NCBI GenBank assembly: GCA_028583605.1
Contig: CM053328.1
Span: 6,729,804-6,793,803, forward strand
Source of the DNA: Dastarcus helophoroides
Taxonomy: Eukaryota; Arthropoda; Insecta; Coleoptera; Bothrideridae
Length of the DNA: 64,000 nt
Direction: 5' to 3'
Position numbers and translations under genes: made by a program. The first letter of the stretch is position 1. Each line of letters starts with the position of its first letter. Below, piece after piece: positions 23,301 to 34,649 of the stretch. Below the pieces are notes generated by a model. It did no database searches, was not told the origin of the DNA, and saw nothing but the letters and a program-made list of their open reading frames with translations.

Positions 23301-26300
23301 TTACATTTTAATTTTTACTTAAATAGTAAAAAATATTAAAAATTTGAATTTTTCTTTTGTCGGAATTATCTAAATTATTTTGCCTTTTTTCTCAAAACCT
23401 TGATTTTTTTGGAAACTTTGCTTTTTTAAAAATGTAATTTTCAATAGATGTTTTCAAAATTTCGATTTTTTTTCCAAATTTCTCGTTCTTCAGAATTTCG
23501 ACTTTTTTATAATTTTCGACTCGTTTCGAAATTTCAACCTTTTGTTTAATCCTCGACTTCGTTTAAAAATTTCGAAATTTTGTTTTTTAGCTTTCAATTT
23601 TTATCGATAATCGTGTCGAGCTTTCTGAAAGATTTTTATTATTTCCAACTGTCAGTTTCATTTCAAAATTTAGACTCATTTTCAAATCTTACTTTTTTAA
23701 AAAGTTTGTTTGTTTGCTTTTTCGATCATTTCGATATTTTTTCAAATTTTCAAGTTCTTTTCAAAATCCTGCTTTTGTTTGAAGGTGGCAAATTTTTTGA
23801 AAACTATTTTTTTAATTTCACCTTTTCTAAATTATGACGTTTTTCGATATTTCGAAGTTTCGATTTTTTTAAAAACTATTTTTTTAATTTCACCTTTTCT
23901 AAATTATGACGTTTTTCGAAATTTCGATATTTTGATTTTTCGAAATTTTAATCTTTTTGAAAATTTACTTTTTGCTTTCTTCTGATATTTGACTTTTTTT
24001 TAATCCTCGACTTGTTTCAAAACTTGGGCTTTTATAAAAATTTTGATTTTTTCAAAATTTCAACTTTTTTCGAAAGGGTTTTTTGTTAACTTTCAATTTC
24101 TCTCATAATACTTAATGTCGAGTTTTTTGAAAGGTTTTAATTTTTTCCAAATTTCGGTTTCATTTCAAAATTTCGGCTCATTTACAAAATCTTTACTTTT
24201 TGAAAATTTTGTTTTTCAAAAATTCGAATTGGGTTTTTTCGGTCATTTCGATATTTCTTCTATTTTCCTGTCTTTTTGAAAATCCTACTTTTGTTTGAAA
24301 GTGTCAAGTTTTTTGAAAACTACTTTTTTTTTTTTAATTTTACCTTATCCAAAATGCTGTCGCTTTCCGAAATTTCTAATTTTCGAAATTTTAATCTTTT
24401 TCAAAATTGGAACTTTCGCTTTCTTCAGAATTTTGACTTTTTTAATCTTCGACTTGTTTCAAAATTTCAAATTTTTGAACATTTTTTTTTTAATTTCGGC
24501 TTTTTAAATTATCCAATTGTTTCAAAATTTTGAATTTTAAAAATTTCGACGTTTTTAAGATTCTTCAATTTTTTTAAAATTACCATTTTTAAAAATTTTG
24601 ATTTATCAAAATTCCGAAATTTTTGAAAGGTTGTTATTTTTCCGAATTTCGATTTTATTTCAAAGTTTAAACTCATTCTCAAAATTTTGTTTTTTTTTGA
24701 AAATCTTGATTTTTTAAAATTTTGATTTGGTTTTTTTGTTATTTCGATATTCTTTCAAAATTACCAGACCTTACTCCTTTTGAAGGTGTTAAGTTTTTTT
24801 AAGTTGTATTTATTTAAAATTTTTTTCAAAATTTTGGCTTTTTTCAAAATTTTGACTTTCAAAATTTCGACTTTTTTTGAAATTTTGACTCCAAAATTTT
24901 GACTTTTTTTAAAATTTCGATTTTTCGAAATTTCGGCTTTTCAAAATTTTAATCTTTTTTGAAAATTTGAACTTTCGCTTCAGAATTAAGTTTTTTCTTA
25001 ATTTTCGACTTTTTTAAAAATTTCGACTTTAAAAATTTTTGAAAATTTGAAATTTCGCTTTTTTCAAAATATCGACTTTTTAAAAAAATGTCGAATCAAA
25101 ATTTCGAAAAATCGATATTTTGATTCGAAATTTTTTCAAGATTATTTTTTCCAAATTTTGATTTTTTTTCAAAATTTGGACTCATTCTTAAAATTTTAAT
25201 TTTTTTAAAAATTTTGATTTTTCGAAATTTCGAATTAGCTTTTTTTTGTTAATTTCGATATTTTTTCAAAATTTCCAGACTTTGAAAATCCTACTATTTT
25301 TAAAATTTCAACTTTATTCGAAATTTCGGCTTTTCAAAATTTTTATCTTTTTTGAAAATTTGAACTTTCGTTTTAGAATTTAAAGTTTTTTTTTAATTCT
25401 CGACTTTTTTAAATATTTCGACTTTAAAAATTTTTGAAAAATTTGAAATTTGGTTTTTTTCAAATGTCGACTTTTTAAAAAAATGTCGAATTGTCAAAAT
25501 TTCGAAAAATCGAAATTTTGATTTTTTTCAAGGTTATTTTTTCAACATTTCGATTTTATTTCACAATTTGGACTCATTCTGAAAGTTTTAATTTTTTTAA
25601 AATCTTGATTTTTCAAAATGTTGAATTGGCTTTTTTTTATTAATTTCGATATTTTTTCTAAATTTTCAGACATTTTGAAAATCCTACTTTTTTTGAAAAT
25701 GTCAAGTTTTTTAAAGTTTTTGTTTTTAATTACACTTTTTCAAACGCTTGATTTTTTTTTTCAAAATTTCGACTTTTTCATTCAAAATTTCGACTTTTTC
25801 AAAAGTTGGACTTTTTCAAAATTTTGACTTTTTCAAAATTTTGACTTTTTCAAAATTTTGACTTCGGAATTCTGACTTTTTTTAAAATTTTGACTTTGTT
25901 TAAATTTCGACTTTATTCGAGATTTCGGCTTTTCGATATTTTATTCTTTTTCGAAAAATCGAAATTTTGATTTTTTTCAAGGTTATTTTTTCCAAATTTG
26001 GATTTTATTTCAAAATTTGGACTCATTCTTAAAGTTTTAATTTTTTTAAAATCTTGATTTTTCAAAATTTTGAATTGACTTTTTTTTATTAATTTCGATA
26101 TTTTTTCAAAATTTCCAGACATTTTGAAAAACCTACTTTTTTTTTGAAAATGTCAAGTTTTTTAAAGTTTTTGTTTTTAATTACACTTTTTCAAATGCTT
26201 GATTTTTTTTTTCAAAATTTCGACTTTTTTATTCAAAATTTGGACTTTTTCAAAAGTTGGACTTTTTCAAAATTTTGACTTTTTTCGGAATTTTGACTTT

Positions 26301-29270
26301 CTTTAAAATTTTGACTTTGTTTAAATTTCGACTTTATTCGAGATTTCGGCTTTTCGAAATTTTATTCTTTTTCGAAAATTTGAACTTTCGCTTCAGAACT
26401 TTATTTTTTTTATTTTCGATATTTTTAATTTTCGATTTTATTAAAAATTTCGACGTTTTTAAAATTTTCGAATTTTTTCAAAATTTCGCTTTTAAAATTT
26501 TTTTTTTCAAGATTCCGACTTTTTTGGAAATTTTGGTTATTTAACCTTCATTTTTTTTATGTGTCAAGTTTTTTGAATGGTTGGTATTTTTTCCAAATTT
26601 CAAATTTATTTCAAAATTTTGACTCGTTCTCAAAATGTTGCCTTTTTTGGAAATCTCGATTTTTCAAAATTTCGATATTTTTTTCCAAATTTCCAGTCTT
26701 TTTGAAAATCCCACTTTTTTTTAAAGTGACAAGTATTTCAAAAGCTTGTAGTTTTTTTTTGATTTCATCTTTTTAAAATTTTGACTTTTTTTTAAATTTT
26801 GACTTTGTTCTAGATTCGGCTTTTCGAAATTTTATTCTTTTTCGAAAATTTGAACTTTCGCTTCAGAACTTTTAAGTTTTTTTAATTTTCGATTTTATAA
26901 AAATTTCGAGTTTTTAAAAATTTTTGAAAATTTGAAATTCCGCTCTTTCAGAATTTCGACGTTTTAAAAATTTTCGAATTTTTTCAAAACTTCGATTTTA
27001 AAAATTTTGACTCGTTCTCAAAAATTTTGCCTTTTTTTGAAAATTTCGATATTTTTTCCAAATTTCCAGTCTTTTTGAAAATCCCACTTTTTTTTTAAAG
27101 TGACAAGTATTTCAAAAGCTTGTAGTTTTTTTTGATTTCATCTTTTCAAAATTTTGACTTCGAAATTTGGACTTTTTTAAAATTTTGACTTTTTTAAAAT
27201 TTCGACTTTTTTTTAAATTTCGACTTTATTCGAGATGCCGGCTTTTGGAAATTTTATTCTTTTTCGAAAATTTGAACTTTCGCTTCAGAACTTTAAGTTT
27301 TTTTTAATTTTCGATTTTATTGAAAATTTCGAAGTTTCAAAAATTGTTGAAGCTTTTTTAAAATTTCGACCTTTTTAAAATTTTCGAATTTTTTCAAAAT
27401 TTAGATTTTAAAAATTTGGTTTTTTCAAAATTCCGACTTTTTGGCTTTTTAACTTTCTCTTTTTTTATATGTCGAGTTTTTTGAATGGTTGATATTTTTT
27501 CCAAATTTTGAATTTATTTCAACATTTTGACTCGTTCTAAAAATTTTGCTTTTTTGAAAATCTCGATTTTTCTAAATTTCGATATTTTTTTCCAAATTGC
27601 CGGTCCTTTTGAAAATCCCACTTTTTTTTTAAAGTGACAAGTATTTCAAAAGCTTGTACTTATTTTAATTTCATCTTTTCAAAATTTTGACTTTTTTAGA
27701 AATTTCCACTTTTCGAAAATAATTTTTTTTTGAAAATTTTAAATCTGGCTTTCTTCGGAATTTCTTGTAACTTTTTAATTTTCGACTTGTTTTACAATTT
27801 CGACCTTTTTAAAAAATGTTATTTCTTTCAAAATTTCGACTTTTTTTTTTGGAAATTTTGGTTTGTTTTTAATACATTTTTTTGATAATGTCGAGTTTTT
27901 TGAAAAATTGTTATTTTTTCCAAATTTCGATTTTATTTCAATATTTTAGATTCGGTTCCAAAATTTTATTTTTTATTGAAAATCTTAATTTTTAAAATTT
28001 CGAATCGGCTTTTCCGTTAATTTCGATACTTTTTTAAAATTTCTGGACCTTTTGAAAGTCCTACTTTTTTAAAGTGTCAAGTTATTTGCAAGATATATTT
28101 TTTTTAATTATACCTTTTCGAAACTTCACCTTTTTTTTTTGAAATTTCGACCTTTCGAAATTGTAATCTTCTTAAAAATTTAAAATTTCGCTTTTTTTTT
28201 AGAATTTCGGCCTTTTTTAAATTTTCAACTCGTTAAAAATTTCGAACTTTTAAGAATTTTGATTTTTTCAAAATTTCGATTTTTTGACATTTTGCTTTCT
28301 TTTTGATAAATGTTTTTGATAATGTCGAGCTTTTTGAAAGGTTGTTATTTTTTCTTCAAATTTCGATTTTGTTTCAAAGTTTAGAATCATTCTCAACATT
28401 TTAATTTGGCTTTTTTCAAAATTTCGAATCGGACTTTTTCGATAATTTCGATATTTTTCCCAAATTTTCAGTCTTTTTCAAAATTTTTTTTTTTTGAAAA
28501 TTTCGAGTTTATTGAAAGCTGTAGATACTTTTTTTTAATTTTTTTTTCAAAATTTCGGTGTTTTTCGAAATCTTCAAAAAATTGACTTTTTGATTTTTTT
28601 GATACCTGCCCTTTTTATAATTTTCGAATTTTTTTGAAAAGTTTCAACTTACATTGAAAATTTTGACATGAAAATTTCGAAATTTCTGATTATTTTAATT
28701 TTTTTTTTTGAAGTTTCTGCCATTTTTTAGAACAGCGCAAATAGGTCAGAAGGTGGGCGAGGGCCCAATGTGTATTCGGACACATTTCGACTAATTTAAA
28801 AATGTAAATTCTTTAGAAAAGTTGGATTTTTCCAATATGTCGACTTTTCAGAATTTCGCTCTTCAAAATTTTGACATTTTTCGACATTCCATTTTTTTTG
28901 AAAATTTGACTTTTTGACGTTTTCATTTTTTTAGTATCAGCTCCTTTTTAAAGTTTTCGTTTTTTTTTGGAAATTTCACCCTTTTTTTCGAAATTTCGTT
29001 TTTTTTCGAAATTTCCTTTTTTTCGAAGTTTCGTTTTTTTCAAAATCTCGTGTTTTTAAAATTTCGCGTTCTTTTAAAATTTCGACTTTTTTTTAGATAT
29101 TTCAGTCTTTTTGAAAATTTGACGTTTTGGTATTTCCGTTTTTTTTAAATCTGTTCTTTTTAAAATTTTCGTTTTATTTTTAAGTTTTCATTTTTTTTGG
29201 TACTTTTTCGATTTTTTTTAAAAACTTTAACTTGTAAATTTTGAAATTATCTAAATGTTTGAATTCTTTT
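23300..29270. repeat. Long T-type block with diverged tandem units
   Basis: The + strand is T-rich with TTTCGACTTTTT, TTTTGAAAATTT and CAAAATTTCGA motifs, the reverse complement of the A-type blocks. Recognisable internal duplications include a 70-bp direct repeat (TTAATTTCACCTTTTCTAAA at about 23811 and 23886). Longer units at about 26600, 27050 and 27520 share TTTCCAGTCTTTTTGAAAA, AAAGTGACAAGTATTTCAAA and GCTTGTA. Only low-complexity ORFs rich in F, I, L and K occur. Confidence 0.75.
28735..28790. repeat. GC-richer duplicated patch, copy 1, with hairpin
   Basis: AGAAGGTGGGCGAGGGCCC is followed by a hairpin at 28767-28786 (AATGTGT, loop ATTCGG, ACACATT). The same patch recurs about 595 bp downstream. 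It stands out sharply against the T-type block and may be the remnant of an inserted element duplicated with its surroundings. Confidence 0.6.
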
Positions 29271-29282
29271 TGTGTCTGCTAT

Positions 29283-29385
29283 TCTTTAGAATATAATTCC
29301 CAACCAGTGAGGCAGGTTGCCCAGGGGGGCTCAAGAAGATCATAAGGTGGGATGAGGGCCCAATGTGTATTCGGACACATTGAGG
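29283..29385. repeat. GC-richer duplicated patch, copy 2, with hairpin
   Basis: This copy has the hairpin at 29362-29381 and the upstream AAGGTGGGATGAGGGCCC. It also carries about 40 additional GC-rich bases (CCAACCAGTGAGGCAGG, then CCCAGGGGGGCTC) that copy 1 lacks. Both copies are preceded by related TCTGC(C/T)ATT..TTTAGAA sequence. Its identity is unknown. Confidence 0.6.
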
Positions 29386-29389
29386 GAGA

Positions 29390-29860
29390 TTAAACTCGAA
29401 ATTATGAGTAAAAACTAGTTTTCAAAAAAAAAATCAAAAATCTTTTGAAACTTTGTGAAATGCAAGTCGAAGTTTGAGGAAAAAAAGTAAACATTGAGGC
29501 TATTTCAATTGATTTGCTAATGAAATGTTCTATAAAATGTTGCCCTTTGGACCATAAAAAGGAAAATAATTTCATGCTAAAACATTAGGTATTTGGTGGT
29601 TCATCAGTATTCAATTCTTCCATAAAATCATCTCTAAGATACGCAAATGTTCTCATGAAGTATTCGGATCAAAATCATTTTGAGCTAAAACGTTAGACAT
29701 TTGGTAATTCATCGGTATTTCAATTGTTTTGCCACGAAACATGCTCTTCTTGATAGTTCTAGAGGTTTTAATGTAACTATTCAATAGCGTACATCTTTGT
29801 AAAATGTTCCATATGAAGACAAAATTATAGTGGAAAAAGAAAATATAACTGATGAAATTT
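29390..29860. other. Transition into the 228-bp satellite, with short internal duplication
   Basis: AT-rich sequence in which two related segments occur about 118 bp apart (CTAAAACATTAGGTATTTGG and CTAAAACGTTAGACATTTGG, each followed by TTCATC and GGTATT-like sequence). It looks like degenerate satellite margin. I see no gene. Confidence 0.45.
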
Positions 29861-32800
29861 TGTTTTTCATTGAAATTTTTACCACCAAAAGCGTCGGTAA
29901 CTATTAAAATGTTTCTAGCGCATAATCATTCGATGACGTGCAGCTTGGAAAAATAGTCCATGTGAAGGCAAAATTATAATGGAAAAAGGAAAATATTACT
30001 GATGAACTTTCATTTTTCATTGAAATTTTGACCACCAAAAGACTTGGTAATGTATTAAGATGGGTTGATGTGCACCCAAATACTTCAGATTATGGAGGAT
30101 ATCTAATCTTTGCTCTAAAATAAAACTTCTGCTTACTTTCTAGAGTCTGTAGCATAACCATTCGATAACGTACAAGTTAGAAAAATGTTCCTCATGAAGG
30201 CAAAATTATAGTGGAAAAAGAAAATATTACTGATGATCTTTACTTTTTCATTGAAATTTTGACCACCAAAAGCATCGAGAGATTCGTTGATTGTACCCAA
30301 ATAGTAAGATTATGAAGATGGTCTGCTGTTTACATTAAAATAAAGCTTCTGATTGGTTTCTAGAGTATCTAGCACAACCATTCTATAACGTACAGGTTAG
30401 AAAAATGTTTCACATGAAGGCAACATTTTAGTGGAAAAAGAAAGTATTGCTGATGAACTTTCATTTTTCATGAACATTTTGACCACCAAACGCCTCGGTG
30501 AGTATTAAGATGGGTTAATTGTACCCAAATACGTCAGATTATAGAGGATATCTAATGTTTACTCTAAAATAAAGCATCTGATTACTTTCTACAGTATCTA
30601 ACATAACCATTTGATAACGTATAAGTTAGAAAAATGTTCCACATGAAGGCAAAATTATAGTTGAAAACGAAAGTATTACTGATGAACTTTACTTTTTCAT
30701 TGAAATTTAGACCACCAAAAGCATCGAGAGATTGGTTGATTGTACCCAAATACGTAAGATTATGAAGATGGTCTGCTGTTTACACTAAAATAAAACTTCC
30801 GATTGGTTTCTAGAGTATTTAGCACATTCATTCGATAACGTACAGGTTAGAAAAATGTTCCACATGAAGACAAAATTATAGTGGAAAAAGAAAGTATTAC
30901 TGATGAACTTTCGTTTTTCATTGAAACTTTGACCACCAAAAGCCTCGATAGGTATTAAGATGGGTTGATTGTACCCAAATACGTCAGATTATGGAGGATA
31001 TCTAATGTTTGCTCTAAAATAAAGCTTCTAATTACTTTCCAGAGTCTCTAGAATAACTATTTGATATCGTAGAGGTTGGAAAAATGTTCCACATGAAGAC
31101 AAAATTATAGTGGAAAAAGAAAGTATTACTGATGAACTTTCATTTTTCATTGAAATTTTGACCACCAAAATCATCGATAAGTATTTAGATGGATTGATTA
31201 TACCCAAATTACATAAGATTATGGAGGCAATCTGCTGTTTACTTTAAAATAAAGCTTCTGATGGGTTTCTAGGGTCTCATAACCATTCGGTAAGCTACAG
31301 CTTAGAAAAATGGTTCATATGAAGGCAATGTTGTGGTGAAAAAAGAAAATATTACTGATGAACTTTCGTTTTTCATTGAAATTTTGACCACCAAAAGTAT
31401 CGATAAGAATTAAGATGGGGTGATTGTACCCAAATACGTAAGATTATGGAGGATATCTAACGTTTGCTCTAAAATAAAGCTTCTGATTACTTTTTAGAGT
31501 CTCTGACATAACCATTTGATAATGTACAGGTTAGAAAAATGTTCCACATGAAGGCAACATTTTAGTGGAAAAAGAAAGTATTACTGATGACCTTTCATTT
31601 TCCATGAAAATTTTGACCACCAAACGCCTCGGTGAGCATTAAGATGGGTTGATTGTATCCAGATATGTCAGATTATGGAGGATATCTAATGTTTGCTCTA
31701 AAATAAAGCGTCTGATTACTTTCTACAGTCTCTAGCATAACCATTTGATAACGTACAAGTTAGAAAAATGTTCCACATAAAGGCAAAATTATAGTGGAAA
31801 AAGAAAGTATTACTGATGAACACTCGCTTTTGATTCAAATTTTGACCACCAAAAGCGTCGATAAATATTTAGATGGTTGATTATACCCAAATTACTTTAG
31901 ATTATGGAGGCAATCTGCTGTTTACTTTAAAATAAAGCTTCTGATTGGTTTCTAGGGTCTCTAGCATGACCATTCGGTTACGTACATCTTAGAAAAATGG
32001 TTCATATGAAGACAATGTTATAGTGAAAAAAGAAAATATTACTGATAAACTTTCGTTTTTCATTGAAATTTTGACCACCAAAAGCGTCGATAAGTATTAA
32101 GATGGGTTGATTGTACCCAAATACGTAAGATTATGGAGGAGATCTAACGTTTGCTCTAAAATAAAGCTTCTGATTACTTTCTAGAGTCTCTGACGTAACC
32201 ATTTGATAACTTACAGGTCAGAAAAATGTTCCACATGAAGGCAATATTTTAGTGGAAAAAGAAAGTATTACTGATGAATATTCATTTTCCATGAAAATTT
32301 TGACCACCAAACGCCTTGGTCAGTATTAAGATGGGTTGATTGTACCCAAATACTTCAGGTTATGGAGGATATCTAATGTTTGCTATAAAATAAAGCATCT
32401 GATTACTTTCTACAGTCCAGCGTAACCATTTGATAACGTACAAATTAGAAAAATGTTCCACATGAAGGCAAAATTATTGTGGGAAAAGAAAGTATTACTG
32501 ATGAACTTTCGTTTTGGATTCAAATTTTGATCACCAAAAGCGTCGATAAGTATTTAGATGGGTTGATTGTACCCAAATACGTAAGATTATGGAGGAGATC
32601 TAAAGTTTGCTCTAAAATAAAGCTTCTGATTACTTTCTAGAGTCTCTAACAGAACCATTTGATAACGTACAAGTTAGAAAGATGTTCCACATGAAGGCAA
32701 CATTTTAGTGGAAAAAGAAAGTATTACTGATGAATTTTCATTTGTCATGAAAATGTTGACCACCAAACGCCTCGATAGGTATTAAGATGGGTCGATTGTA

Positions 32801-33445
32801 CCCAAATACGTCAGATTATGGAACATATCTAATGTTTGCTATAAAATAAAGCGTCTGATTACTTTCTACAGTCCAGCATAACCATTTGATAACGTACAAC
32901 TTAGAAAAATGTTCCACATGAAGGCCAAATTATAGTGGAAAAAGAAAGTATTACTGATGAACTTTCGTTTTTGATTCAAATTTTGACCACCAAAAGCGTC
33001 GATAAGTATTTAGATGGGTTGATTATACCTAAATTATGTAAGATGATGGAGGCAATCTGCTGTTTACTTTAAAATAAAGCTCTTGATTGGTTTCTACTCT
33101 CTCTAGCAGAATCATTCGATAATACACAGATTGGAAAAATGTTCCTCATGAAGGCAAAATTATAGTGGAAAAAGAAAATATTATTGATGAACTTTACTTT
33201 TATATTGAAATTTTGACCACCAAAAGCCTCGGTAAGTATTAACATTGGTTGATTATATATAAATACGTAAGATTGTGGAGGCAATCCGCTGTTAACTTTA
33301 AAATAAAATTCTTGATTGGATTCTAGAGTCTCTAGCATAACCATTCGATAACGTACAGGTTAGAAAAATGTTCCACATGAAGACAACATTATAGTGGAAA
33401 AAAAAATATTACTGATGAACCTTCGTTTTCCATTGAAATTTTGAC
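29860..33445. repeat. Tandem satellite, unit about 228 bp, about 16 copies
   Basis: Each unit carries TTTTGACCACCAAA, an AGTATTAAGATGGGTTGATT segment, TACCCAAATACGTAAGATTA, TAAAATAAAGC, AACCATTTGATAACGTACA, AGAAAAATGTTCCACATGAA and GTATTACTGATGAACTTTC. The ACCACCAAA landmark occurs about every 220-232 bp from about 29881 to 33445. Variant positions define three unit types that alternate in the middle of the array (see findings). No frame stays open across units. Confidence 0.95.
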
Positions 33446-34640
33446 CACCAAACGAGTATTTACTTAGATTGATAAGAATACAGCTTAGAAAAATGTACCA
33501 CATGAAGACAAAATTATAGTGGAAAAAGAAAATATTACTGATGAACTTTCGTTTTTCGTTGAAATTTTGACCACCAAACGAGTATTAACCAAGATCGGTA
33601 AGAATACAACTTAGAAAAATGTATCACATGAAGACAAAAGATTATTGACCAATGTAAGGTCGATGAGAATGCTGCTTAGAAAAATGTACCACATGAAGAC
33701 AAAATTATAGTGGAAAAAGAAAATATTACTGATGAACTTTCGTTTTTCGTTGAAATTTTGACCACCAAACGAGTATTAACCAAGATCGGTAAGAATACAA
33801 CTTAGAAAAATGTATCACATGAAGACAAAATTATAGTGGAAAAAGAATTATTACTGATGAACTTTCGTTTTTCATTCAAATTTTGACCACCAAATGATTA
33901 TTAAGTAAGGTCGATGAGAATGCTGCTTAGAAAAATGTTCCACATGAAGGCAAAATTATAGTGGAAAAAGAAAATATTACTGATGAACTTTCGTTTTTCA
34001 TTGAAATTTTGACCACCAAATGGTTGAGAGTTTCCAGGGTCTCTAACATAACCATTCGGCAAGATGAAATGTATGATATAAAGACAAAATTATAGTGGAA
34101 AAAGAAAATATTAGCGGTGAACCTTCGTCTTTCGTTGAAGTTTTGACCACCAAATGATTATTAAGTAAGATAGATAAGATACAGCTTAGCAAAATGGTAC
34201 CACATGAAGCCAAAGTTATAGTGGAAAAAGAAAATGCTACTGATGAGCTTTCGTTTTTTCATTGAAATTTTGGCAACCAAAAGCGTCGATAAATATTAAA
34301 ATGTATCTAGGGCATAACCATTAGATAACTTGCAGCTTAGAAAAATGTCCCATATGAAGGCAAAATTATAGTGAAAAAAGAAACTTTCCTTTTTCATTGA
34401 AATGTTGAGCTCCAAAGTGTCGGTAAGTATTAAAATGTCTATAACGTATAAGCATTCCATAACACAACTTAAAAAAATGTTTCATATGAAGGCAAAATTA
34501 TAATGGAAAAAGAAAGTATTACTGATGAAGTTTCCTTTTTCATTGAAATTTTGACCACCAAAAGCATCGGTAAGTATTAAGATGGGTTGATTGTTCCCAA
34601 ATTATGAAGGCGATCTGCTGCTTACTTTAAAGTAAAGCTT
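33446..34640. repeat. Shortened satellite units of about 127 bp, then decayed margin
   Basis: From 33446 to about 34160 the same landmarks recur every 125-130 bp, because the middle of the 228-bp unit (from TGATTGTACCC through ATAACGTACA) has been deleted and replaced by GAGTATTAACCAAGATCGGT. One unit near 33640-33690 is further truncated. From 34160 to 34640 full-like but degenerate units return. A local short-unit derivative thus expanded within the array. Confidence 0.9.
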
Positions 34641-34649
34641 CTGAATGAA

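Noticed and set aside
30900..34140. CTGATGA followed by GAAA in every 228-bp satellite unit, resembling a hammerhead core
   Set aside because: The bases between CTGATGA and GAAA cannot form a stem II next to the core (A-U, then C against U). ATGAA..TTCAT instead pairs across the motif, and no cleavage triplet with a matching stem I is present.
18600..34640. CRISPR-like regular repeats
   Set aside because: Units are contiguous satellites of about 267 and 228 bp without unique spacers, in eukaryotic DNA.
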